This document shows positions 18,775 to 26,492 of a stretch of 64,000 nt of DNA, piece after piece. The notes under the pieces were generated by a model. That model was given only the letters and a program-made list of their open reading frames with translations. It did not search any database and had not been told where the DNA came from. The position numbers were made by a program, and so were the translations under genes. Origin of the DNA: Chloracidobacterium sp. N (lineage in GTDB: Bacteria > Acidobacteriota > Blastocatellia > Chloracidobacteriales > Chloracidobacteriaceae); contig NZ_CP072642.1 of the NCBI RefSeq assembly GCF_018304765.1, positions 107,501 through 171,500 of the forward strand. The letters run 5' to 3'. Every line of letters begins with the position of its first letter. Positions within the stretch are counted from its first letter, which is position 1.

Positions 18775-20261
18775 TGACGACCCTGCTGGTCATGACCACT
18801 GGACAGACGGACGTGCAGCTTGTGATGAACGGCGTCCGTTGTGAGTTACGCAAGGATCGCTGCGCAGCACTGCACGACGAACTCGAACAGCGCCGGGCGG
18901 AGTGGCACTTCGTTGACGCGCCCTGTTACAAGCAGGAGCCGCCGGTCGAGGCCCTCCCGGAAGGCGCCTTTTCCCTGTGTACACCAAAGCTCGATGCGGT
19001 TTTGTGCCGGGTTGTTCCGGCCGCCGCCCTGCTGCTCGAAACGAGGCGGAATGCCAGCGCCGCACCGGGGGACCCGCGCTTTGCGGGCGCCGTGCTGAAG
19101 TCCCGTCTGGAAACACGGGGTGTCGTAAGGGTTTACCGATGCACCTACTTGCAGAACAATGAACGTCTTGAGGACCCTGACCAGCCTCTTGATGCTGTCG
19201 TTCGCCGGGAAGTCGTCCGTCGCCTCGAAGCTGCCCTCTGTAACGCCATCGCGAATGTAAAACCCTCGCGCTTCGTGGTCACGGCAACCGGCGGCTTTCC
19301 GGTCATCAGCAACCTGGTGGAGGAAATGGTTCGCCTCCATGCCGGCGAGCTGGACGTTGAGGTGCTTGAGATTGCTGATGGCACCAGAGCCACCCCTCCC
19401 ACGCCGGATCGCGCTGTCCCACGGGTATCCGTACCGGAGCCGCTGGTTTCCTTTCAGTCACGCCGCCGCGCCCTGGAGCAGATAACCAAGGGCAACCTGC
19501 TCGGCGCCTGGGCAATTGTCGAGCCGCTTCACGTTCATGAGACAGAGCGGGTGTGGACTCAGGTCGTTGACTGGCTCCGGTGCTTCGCCTCCTCGCTGCC
19601 GATGCCACACGGCTGTGATCTCCAGGTGCTTGTGCACCCCCGGATGGCTGTGCGAGCCGCGCTGCGCGTCGAATTGGCGCTTCGCGCCGGCGATATTCCA
19701 AGAGCCGTTCACGGAACCGTTGCGTTCTGCGAAGCCGCCGTGTGGGACAAGCTGCTTGAGTACTTCGAGCGTGACGCTTCCAATCCGCGCTGTCTGAAGC
19801 TCAGGGAAGGAAAGCCTAAACCCACTGGAAAATTACTCCGCGATGGCGGCGATGACGACAGAAACTGTCACGACAAAAAAAACCGTCCCTTTGAGAGGAA
19901 GACCTGCCCTGATGGGCAGCCGGGGTTTTGGTTTCACGAAAGCGGCACCGGACGTTTTGCCTGCGACTATGTGGGGAGTGAGCCGCTCAAGGCCCTGCAC
20001 GACGCCGTTCAACAGGTGAAGCAACTCCGTAACGATGTGGCTCACAACGAACCAACCCCTAAGCTGATGGCCGAGGCCCGTGAGCGGATGCAAAAGGCCA
20101 GGCTGTGGTCTTCCGAAGACACGTTTCTGAGCCAAAAGCTTGTTCAGGATGTTCTGACGGAACTGGGGGAAAGCCAGCCCGACCAATTGCTGGAGTGCCT
20201 GCTTGCCAGGGTGAGACACCGCCTTTACGGCTGTGGTCACGCTTTGACCGCCAACGGATGA
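18774..20261 (+). CDS. CARF-HEPN-type CRISPR ancillary ribonuclease (Csm6/Csx1-like)
   Basis: A 495-residue protein that is probably the signal-activated effector. The N-terminal half looks like a CARF ligand-binding fold: LLVMTTGQTDVQLVMNGV at the start and RFVVTATGGFPVISNLVEEM around 166-185, matching the CARF Gly-rich motif. The C-terminal half is helical and has the HEPN ribonuclease signature R-N-D-V-A-H (Arg419, His424; RX4H). A highly charged, Cys-containing loop (335-400) sits before the HEPN motif. ATG at 18774 overlaps the upstream stop as TGATG. In known systems Cas10-made cyclic oligoadenylate activates such RNases. It could also be another CARF effector class, but RX4H favours HEPN. 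Confidence 0.8.
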   Translation: MTTLLVMTTGQTDVQLVMNGVRCELRKDRCAALHDELEQRRAEWHFVDAPCYKQEPPVEALPEGAFSLCTPKLDAVLCRVVPAAALLLETRRNASAAPGDPRFAGAVLKSRLETRGVVRVYRCTYLQNNERLEDPDQPLDAVVRREVVRRLEAALCNAIANVKPSRFVVTATGGFPVISNLVEEMVRLHAGELDVEVLEIADGTRATPPTPDRAVPRVSVPEPLVSFQSRRRALEQITKGNLLGAWAIVEPLHVHETERVWTQVVDWLRCFASSLPMPHGCDLQVLVHPRMAVRAALRVELALRAGDIPRAVHGTVAFCEAAVWDKLLEYFERDASNPRCLKLREGKPKPTGKLLRDGGDDDRNCHDKKNRPFERKTCPDGQPGFWFHESGTGRFACDYVGSEPLKALHDAVQQVKQLRNDVAHNEPTPKLMAEARERMQKARLWSSEDTFLSQKLVQDVLTELGESQPDQLLECLLARVRHRLYGCGHALTANG

Positions 20262-20421
20262 CTGGCTACAGACCCGATACAATGCCACTTACCCACATGC
20301 CCCCAGTCCAAGGTGTTGTTCCGGGAACGCCTTTTGTGATCCCTTTGGTGCACATCCGCTCCGGCTGATTTGGTAAGCTGCTGCCACCTTGCCAACTTTC
20401 ATTGCCAAAGGCTGATTTCCC

Positions 20422-22137
20422 ATGCGCGATTTGCTCACCGAGTTTGAACGCGAAGAAATCGTCGTCGAACGCCTCGATGCTTGGGCGCAGACCACTCCCG
20501 ATGCCGTCTATCTCCACTACGGCGAAGATGACCGGACCCTGACCTTTGCCGAAGTCGCCGCCCTCACGGACCGTATCGCCGGAAACCTCGCCCGCCTCGG
20601 CATCACCCGCGGACAGCGCGTGTCCCTCCTGATGCAGAACCCCCTCATCACCACCCTCGCCATGTTCGGCATCTGGAAAGCTGGCGCCGTGTTCTGCCCC
20701 ATCAACTACACCTTCACCGGCAAACTCCTCGCCTACACCCTCAACGACACCCAACCGGCGCTCCTCCTGACCGAACGCCGCATGGTGCCACGGCTGACCG
20801 AAATCGCCGCCGAACTCACCCATCTGCCCCGTACCGTGGTCTATGACGCACCCGAAGGCACGCACGATTTCCTGCCGCCCACCGAACGGATGCCCCTCCC
20901 GGATGCCTTCCAACCCACAGGCTGGACGGAACTGCTCGAACCGGCCGCACGTCCGAACGTCACCCTCCAGTACACCGACCCGGCCAGCATCATCTACACC
21001 TCCGGGACAACCGGCCCCTCCAAAGGCGTCATCCTTCCCTTCCGCTGCCTGAACCAGTACTGCTTCCTGGCACGCAAGCTGCTCACCCGCGAGGATGTCA
21101 TCTACTGCGATCTGCCGATGTACCACATTGCCGGCGCCTTTGCGCTCATCGCCCGCGCCGCCTGGGTCGGCTGCGAAGTCGCCGTCTGGAACCGGTTCAG
21201 TCCGCAGGATTTCTGGGCGCGCATCGCCAAACGCGGCGCAACCACTGCCATTCTGCTTGATGTCATGGTGCCGTGGCTGATGAAAGCCCCACCCAGCGAA
21301 AACGACCGCGCCACAACGCTGTCAAAAGTTCACTTACAACCGTTGCCCCTCAACCACCAGGAAATTGCCCGGCGGTTCGGCTTCGACATCGTGACCACCG
21401 GCTTCGGTCAGACCGAATCCGGCCTCGGCCTCTGCCTGCTCATCGAGGAAATGCCCGAAGGCGAAGGCACACCGCCCGAACTGTGGAAAGGTTCAAACCG
21501 CGCGCACCTGCGGCAGGTGGCCGGGCAGTTCGGCATCCCGGTCGTCCGGGGCGAAACCGTCACGACCAAAGGTGCCATGGGGCGTCCGATGCCGTTTCAC
21601 GAAGTAGCCATTCTCGATGCCAAAGGCTACCCCTGCGTGCCCGGCGAAATCGGCGAACTGTGCTTCCGTCCGAAAATTCCGTCCCTGCTGTTTGATGGCT
21701 ATCTCGGCAAACCCGAAGCCACCCTCAAGGCCTTTCGCCAACTCTGGTTCCACACCGGCGATGTGGCCTACGCCGATGAGCATGGCGGGTATTTCTTCGT
21801 TGACCGCCTTGGAGACCGGCTGCGACGGCGTGGTGAAAACTTCTCCAGCTATGTTGTCGAAGACCTGCTGCACCAGCACCCCGACATTGCCCTGTGCGCC
21901 GTATTCCCAATCCCAGGCGTGGAAAGCGACGAAGATGACATCGTGGCATTCATCGTTCCCAAGGCCGGCACGGCCCTGACCGAAGCCGCCGTCCAAGCGT
22001 GGGCCGCCGAGCACCTGCCGAAATTCATGCAGCCGCAGCACATCCGGCTTGTAACCGAACTGCCCCGGACGCTTACCAACAAGGTGGAAAAGTACAAACT
22101 GCGCGCCGAAGTCCTGCGGGAACTGGGCCGCGTCTAG
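20422..22137 (+). CDS. AMP-forming acyl-CoA synthetase (CaiC/FadD-like)
   Basis: A 571-residue ANL-superfamily ligase that activates a carboxylate with ATP to the acyl-AMP and then the CoA thioester. Core motifs are IIYTSGTTGPSKGVILP (A3), TTGFGQTESG (A5), WFHTGDVAYAD (A7), DRLGDRLRRRGENFSSYVVE (A8) and a late Lys in LTNKVEKYKLR (A10). The arrangement resembles crotonobetaine/carnitine-CoA and fatty-acyl-CoA ligases; the true substrate cannot be read. It has its own 160-base upstream gap and is not part of the CRISPR operon. Confidence 0.9.
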   Translation: MRDLLTEFEREEIVVERLDAWAQTTPDAVYLHYGEDDRTLTFAEVAALTDRIAGNLARLGITRGQRVSLLMQNPLITTLAMFGIWKAGAVFCPINYTFTGKLLAYTLNDTQPALLLTERRMVPRLTEIAAELTHLPRTVVYDAPEGTHDFLPPTERMPLPDAFQPTGWTELLEPAARPNVTLQYTDPASIIYTSGTTGPSKGVILPFRCLNQYCFLARKLLTREDVIYCDLPMYHIAGAFALIARAAWVGCEVAVWNRFSPQDFWARIAKRGATTAILLDVMVPWLMKAPPSENDRATTLSKVHLQPLPLNHQEIARRFGFDIVTTGFGQTESGLGLCLLIEEMPEGEGTPPELWKGSNRAHLRQVAGQFGIPVVRGETVTTKGAMGRPMPFHEVAILDAKGYPCVPGEIGELCFRPKIPSLLFDGYLGKPEATLKAFRQLWFHTGDVAYADEHGGYFFVDRLGDRLRRRGENFSSYVVEDLLHQHPDIALCAVFPIPGVESDEDDIVAFIVPKAGTALTEAAVQAWAAEHLPKFMQPQHIRLVTELPRTLTNKVEKYKLRAEVLRELGRV

Positions 22138-22228
22138 TCTGGGCTGCGCCCGGCTTGGTGCCGGTTCGTCGGCTGTGCTACGAACCAGGGGCCGCCAAGG
22201 CGCATTTCCATTCCAGGGAGCCAGGTCC

Positions 22229-22993
22229 ATGCCACAGTCGGATGTCATTGATTACCGGATCGTCGGCGACGATCTGCAGGGCGTCATCATCACACTCGAT
22301 CCCAACGAGCAGGTACTGGCCGAAGCCGGTGTCATGCTCTACATGACGGCCGGCATCGAGATGCAAACCACCATGGCCACCGACAGCTCAAAAGGCTTCT
22401 TTGGCAACCTGGCCAAAGCCGTCGGGCGGGTGTTTTCGGGGGCCGGGTTCTTCATCACCACGTTCACCAACTACGGTCACGCCCGGGCCGACGTGGCGTT
22501 TGCCGCTCCCTATCCGGGCAAGATCATTCCCATTGACCTGGCCAAGTTCGGCGGCGAAGTGCTGTGCCAGAAAGACTCGTTTCTGTGTGCAGCCCGTGGC
22601 ACCGACCTCAGCGTTGGCTTCCAGCAGCGCCTGGGGGCCGGTTTTTTCGGGGGTGAGGGCTTCATCCTTCAGCGTTTGCGCGGGGATGGCCTGGCATTCA
22701 TTCACGCTGGCGGGGCCACGATGACCTACAACCTGCGGCCGGGTGAGACGCTGCGCGTGGATACCGGTTGCGTCGTGGCTTTTCAGCCGTCGGTTCAGTT
22801 CAATATCCAGTTCGTCGGCGGGTTCAAAAATGCCCTCTTTGGCGGCGAGGGACTGTTTCTGGCATCCCTGACAGGGCCCGGGCAGGTCATCCTGCAAACC
22901 CTGCCTTTCAGCCGGTTGGTTGGGCGTATTGCGGCCACGTTGCCACGGACGACTTCCGGTGGTGGCGGCGGCTTCTTTGGTGACGAAAACTGA
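22229..22993 (+). CDS. AIM24/TIGR00266 family protein
   Basis: A 254-residue protein of the AIM24 (TIGR00266) family, a beta-rich single-domain group. Landmarks are YRIVGDDLQGVIITLDP, VMLYMTAGIEMQTTM, FFITTFTN, GKIIPIDL, GGEVLCQKDSFLCA, GFFGGEGFILQRLRGDG and the Gly-rich end TTSGGGGGFFGDEN. The molecular function of bacterial members is not established; the yeast relative affects mitochondrial inner-membrane organisation. ATG at 22229 is preferred over 22175 because GGGAG precedes it and the family starts there. Confidence 0.88.
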   Translation: MPQSDVIDYRIVGDDLQGVIITLDPNEQVLAEAGVMLYMTAGIEMQTTMATDSSKGFFGNLAKAVGRVFSGAGFFITTFTNYGHARADVAFAAPYPGKIIPIDLAKFGGEVLCQKDSFLCAARGTDLSVGFQQRLGAGFFGGEGFILQRLRGDGLAFIHAGGATMTYNLRPGETLRVDTGCVVAFQPSVQFNIQFVGGFKNALFGGEGLFLASLTGPGQVILQTLPFSRLVGRIAATLPRTTSGGGGGFFGDEN

Positions 22994-23023
22994 CGGCGCA
23001 ACGCCAAAAAGCAGTCAGTTGGG

Positions 23024-23473
23024 TCAGTCCGGCTCCGGGGAAGACGGCGTTGTGGCCGCGAGGTTCCGGTCGTCAAAGGCAGCCGGAAGCAGCGCGGCCA
23101 GGGACCACTCGGCCGTCTTCCCCTGGGGGCCGGCGCTGATGATGCGGATGTCGCCGCAGAATTCCCACAGCACCTGCCGGCAGGCACCGCAGGGCGGGGT
23201 GGGCGTAGTGGCGTCCGTGGCAATCACGACCGCCTGAAACTGCCGCTCGCCTTCGGAAAGCGCCTTGAAAAGCGCCACCCGCTCGGCGCACACCGTCAAC
23301 CCAAACGAGGCGTTCTCGATGTTGCAGCCGGTGTAGAGCTTTCCCGACCGGGCCTGAACCACGGCCCCGACGGAAAATCCCGAATAAGGCGCATGGGCCT
23401 GTCGCCGCGCTTCCCAAGCCGCCGCAATGAGCACTTCCTCGTCATGCCCGGCGGATGGAGTGGACTGGTTCAT
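23024..23473 (-). CDS. cdd: cytidine deaminase
   Basis: A 149-residue homotetrameric-type Cdd that hydrolyses cytidine and deoxycytidine to uridines in pyrimidine salvage. The zinc-site motifs are TVCAERVA (Cys and catalytic Glu) and PPCGACRQVLWEF (two Cys). HAPYSGFSVGAVV and GCNIENASFGLTVCAE are standard. The start overlaps the stop of the upstream plsC-like gene as ATGA, so the two are coupled. Confidence 0.95.
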   Translation of the reverse strand: MNQSTPSAGHDEEVLIAAAWEARRQAHAPYSGFSVGAVVQARSGKLYTGCNIENASFGLTVCAERVALFKALSEGERQFQAVVIATDATTPTPPCGACRQVLWEFCGDIRIISAGPQGKTAEWSLAALLPAAFDDRNLAATTPSSPEPD

Positions 23474-24105
23474 GACACACCCGGGCGCTGCAACTTGCTG
23501 GCGATGACTTCCCGGACGGCGCGGGCCGCTTCCGCCGTGACTTCCTTCAAATCACGGTCGTCCGCTGAAAAGTACATCGGCGGGTGAAAGTGAACGGTGA
23601 TTTTGCCCGGTCGCGGCAGCTTGCGGTACATGCTCCATGCCTCGAAGCCGCCGTTGAGCGTCACCGGGACGATGGGCACCCGCAGCTTGACGGCAATCCG
23701 AAAGGCGCCGGCCTTGAACTCCTGCAAATCGCCGTGGGGCGTCCGTCCGCCTTCGGGAAAAATCATGACGATTTGACCTGACCGGAGCAGCTCCTGGGCA
23801 ACTTTGAGGGCGCTTTTGTCGAAGGGCTTGTCATGGTCAACCGGAAAGCACTGGAAATAGCGCAGCAGGGGGCGCAGGTACGCGACCCGAAACACCCGGC
23901 TCCACGTCATGAAGTGAATCGGACGGCGGATGGGCAGCCCAATCCAGAAGGGGTCGGCATAGGCCTGATGGTTTGGAGCCAAAAGAACCGGCCCGGTTTT
24001 CGGTACGTGCTCCACCCCGAAGTAGGTCATTCTGAAGAACGGATGAAGCGCCAGTCGTAACGCAGGACGGGTCACATAGACGATGGTGCGCTGATGCAGA
24101 TTCAT
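23470..24105 (-). CDS. 1-acyl-sn-glycerol-3-phosphate acyltransferase (PlsC-like)
   Basis: A 211-residue lysophosphatidate acyltransferase that makes phosphatidic acid at the inner membrane. The catalytic box NHQAYADPFW (HX4D) is at about residues 46-55 and the acceptor-binding box FPEGGRTPHG near 124-133; VPIVPVTLNGG is the last family motif. It is shorter than E. coli PlsC (245) but normal for this clade. It lies upstream of cdd in the same two-gene unit. Confidence 0.92.
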   Translation of the reverse strand: MNLHQRTIVYVTRPALRLALHPFFRMTYFGVEHVPKTGPVLLAPNHQAYADPFWIGLPIRRPIHFMTWSRVFRVAYLRPLLRYFQCFPVDHDKPFDKSALKVAQELLRSGQIVMIFPEGGRTPHGDLQEFKAGAFRIAVKLRVPIVPVTLNGGFEAWSMYRKLPRPGKITVHFHPPMYFSADDRDLKEVTAEAARAVREVIASKLQRPGVS

Positions 24106-24126
24106 CGCTCCCTAATGGCCATGGGG

Positions 24127-24155
24127 AACGCCCCCGCCAGAGTGGCGAGGGCGTT
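24127..24155. other. hairpin between the subtilase and plsC-like genes
   Basis: AACGCCC (24127-24133) pairs with GGGCGTT (24149-24155), with an inner GCCA/TGGC pairing. A T-rich tail lies only on the plus strand, opposite to both flanking genes, so this is a doubtful terminator and may be an RNA-processing or attenuation element. Confidence 0.35.
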
Positions 24156-24205
24156 GTGTTTTGAACCTGTGAAATGTCTGGGGCCCGTGAAGGGCCTGAG
24201 AAAGG

Positions 24206-25645
24206 CTACTCACCACGTACGCCGAGCGCCCGCGCAATGTTGAGGCGGCCGCCCGTGGCCAGCCGCCCTTCGAGCGCGGCCACCGGAGTCACCGAGCGCA
24301 GCAACTGCGCCTTGAGCGCCGACACCGACAGCTTGGGGTCACGGGCCAGAACGAGCGCCGCCGCGCCGGCCACATAGGGCGTGGCCATGGACGTGCCCGA
24401 GAAGTGCTTGTAGCCCTGCCCGAACACCGTCACCGGAACAGTGCTATAGACATCCACGCCCGGCGCGGCCAGATGTACGGTTTTCTTGCCATAGCAGGAA
24501 AACGAGGCCAGGTTATCGTTGGGCGCAAGGGCCGCGACGGAAAGCACGTTGGGAACATCGTAGGAGGCCGGATAGTGCGGGATGCGGTCGTTGTTCGTGC
24601 CGGAGTTGCCCGCCGCCGCGACGAAAAGGATGTCGTTGGCATTCGCCGTGCGGATGGCCTCTTCCAGAGCGCGGGAGTAGCCGCCGCCACCCCAGCTATT
24701 CGACAGGACGCGCACATTGACGCCCCGCTGCTTCATGGCGATGGCGTAGTCAATGCACTCCAGCGCATCGTTGAGCGTTCCGCGCCCGTTGGCATCCAGA
24801 AACTTCAGGGCCATGAGGCGGACATCCCAGTTGATGCCGGCAATGCCTGTGCCATTGTCGCCCTTGGCGCCGATGATGCCGGCGCAGTGCGTGCCGTGAC
24901 CGTTGTCGTCGAGCGGGTTGCCATTGTTCCCCACGGCATTGTAGCCGTAGTAGTCATCCACGATGCCGTTGCCGTCGTCGTCAATACCGTTGTTGGGAAT
25001 CTCACGGGTGTTGACCCACATGTTGTCGGCCAGGTCTTCGTGGGCGTAGTCCACGCCGGTGTCAATCACCGCCACGACAACCTCGCGGCTGCCGGTGGTG
25101 ACATCCCAGGCCGACACCACAGCGGCATCCACGCCGGGAATGCCCGGCTGGCCGCCCTTGATAGGCTGCCCTTCGTTGAGATGCCCCCATTGCTCAGCGA
25201 AGCTGGGATCGTCAGGACGGGTGTCCCCAATGCGGTACACATAGTTGGGTTCGACATACTCGACGCTCGGATGCTGCCGCAGCCGCTCCAGAAAGGCATC
25301 CGTCGCCTGGGCTTCGCCTTCCGGGTACATGCCAAAGGCAAACAGGGGCAGATGGGGATAACGGTACGAGCGGCGGACGTTCAGCTCCTCCAGCATTCTG
25401 GAAATCACGCCGGGTTTGGCCGTGCGCTTGTACTTGATGATGAATCCGTAGCTTTCAGGACGCTCGGCAACAGTCGGCGTGGAAGCTGAATAGGGGACCT
25501 GGTGCTGGCTGGGGCGGGCTTCGATTCGGCAGAACTTCGCCCCACGCGGCTTGGGAGCCGGCAGGCGGCGCATGAGGCCGATTCCGCCGGCTGCCGCAAT
25601 GACCGCGCAGCCAAGGGCAAGATGCTTGAGGGTGGACGGACGCAT
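24206..25645 (-). CDS. subtilisin-like serine protease (S8 family), exported
   Basis: A 479-residue secreted S8 protease. The N-terminus has a signal-like hydrophobic stretch (residues 8-24), then an I9-like propeptide with VEYVEPNYVYRIGD at 128-141. The triad is Asp195 (VIDTGVD), His250 (NGHGTHCAG) and Ser419 (FSGTSMATP), with oxyanion Asn347 (AAGNSG). The Asp-rich insert GIDDDGNGIVDDYYGYN (220-236) is a calcium-binding loop seen in thermitase-like and dockerin-like subtilases. ATG at 25645 has GGGAGGT close upstream; a longer frame to 25789 would spoil the signal peptide. Role: extracellular or periplasmic protein degradation. Confidence 0.92.
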   Translation of the reverse strand: MRPSTLKHLALGCAVIAAAGGIGLMRRLPAPKPRGAKFCRIEARPSQHQVPYSASTPTVAERPESYGFIIKYKRTAKPGVISRMLEELNVRRSYRYPHLPLFAFGMYPEGEAQATDAFLERLRQHPSVEYVEPNYVYRIGDTRPDDPSFAEQWGHLNEGQPIKGGQPGIPGVDAAVVSAWDVTTGSREVVVAVIDTGVDYAHEDLADNMWVNTREIPNNGIDDDGNGIVDDYYGYNAVGNNGNPLDDNGHGTHCAGIIGAKGDNGTGIAGINWDVRLMALKFLDANGRGTLNDALECIDYAIAMKQRGVNVRVLSNSWGGGGYSRALEEAIRTANANDILFVAAAGNSGTNNDRIPHYPASYDVPNVLSVAALAPNDNLASFSCYGKKTVHLAAPGVDVYSTVPVTVFGQGYKHFSGTSMATPYVAGAAALVLARDPKLSVSALKAQLLRSVTPVAALEGRLATGGRLNIARALGVRGE

Positions 25646-25797
25646 GGATTGACCTCCCGTGGCGGAATGACAAGCCGCGTGGCAGAGAAACGCAGCCCAA
25701 AGGATTGGGAAAAACGCTACACCGTCATGGTCAAGACGGCAAGCCGGAGACGGTTGGCTCCGGCTGGCATGTTCCGGCTGCCGGCCCACCGGGCAGC

Positions 25798-26445
25798 TCA
25801 GACGCCGCGCATATCGGCCGGCCAGATCAGTTTGTGCAACTGGGTCTGGAAACGGACCTGAAGCCCATCTGCCAGCAGCCGCTCGACAATCGGCCGCTGT
25901 TCCACACCAAAGACCGTTGAAAACAGGACATTCGTCCGTTGTTCGAGCCGGTAAATGCGCAGGATTTCGCGCGCCCAGAAGTAATCGGCCAGGTCGGCCA
26001 GCACGAACTTGACTTCATCGCGGCGGGTGATGTGGTCGAGGTTTGACCACAGGTTTTTTTCCACCATGCCGCTGCCAGGGCACTTGATGTCCAGAACCTT
26101 GATGATCCGGGGGTCGAGACGTGAAACGTCGCGGTGGCCGCCGGTTTCGATGAGGACGGTGTAGCCTTCGTCGAGCAGCCGTCCGGCCAGTTCGTAAATG
26201 TCCTTCTGCAAAAGCGGCTCCCCACCGGTGAGTTCCACCAGGCGGGTCGGATAGGCGCGAATCCGTTCGAGAATCTCTTCAACGGACATGTGCGTTCCGC
26301 CCGTGAAGGTGTATTCCGAGTCGCACCAGGTACAACGCAGGTCACACCCGGTCGTCCGCACAAAGGCACAGGGGAGTCCGGCGTAGCTCGATTCCCCCTG
26401 GATGCTGAAGAAGATTTCGGTGATACGCATGGGGACGACACTCAT
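25798..26445 (-). CDS. queE: 7-carboxy-7-deazaguanine synthase (radical SAM)
   Basis: QueE turns 6-carboxytetrahydropterin into 7-carboxy-7-deazaguanine in queuosine synthesis. The compact radical-SAM protein has the cluster motif CDLRCTWC preceded by ITEIFFSIQGESSYAGLPCAF, and VELTGGEPLLQ for SAM binding. The length (about 215 residues) is normal. The open frame starts with GTG at 26463; ATG at 26445 or 26430 are other starts, and none has a strong ribosome site. queC and queD are not nearby. Confidence 0.93.
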   Translation of the reverse strand: MSVVPMRITEIFFSIQGESSYAGLPCAFVRTTGCDLRCTWCDSEYTFTGGTHMSVEEILERIRAYPTRLVELTGGEPLLQKDIYELAGRLLDEGYTVLIETGGHRDVSRLDPRIIKVLDIKCPGSGMVEKNLWSNLDHITRRDEVKFVLADLADYFWAREILRIYRLEQRTNVLFSTVFGVEQRPIVERLLADGLQVRFQTQLHKLIWPADMRGV

Positions 26446-26492
26446 GTTGGACGCAAGGTTCACTTCGGGGCTGGGTCCGTTGCACGTGAAGG

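Noticed and set aside
11048-20261. Classical type III-A or III-B assignment
   Set aside because: No csm2/cmr5, no separate csm4/cmr3 and no HD on Cas10; the Csx10 and TIGR03986 likeness point to a III-D-like origin.
24404-25489. 361-codon plus-strand frame opposite the subtilase gene
   Set aside because: The low-complexity Val/Gly/Ala/Asp-rich product is a shadow of the protease, which has a complete triad.
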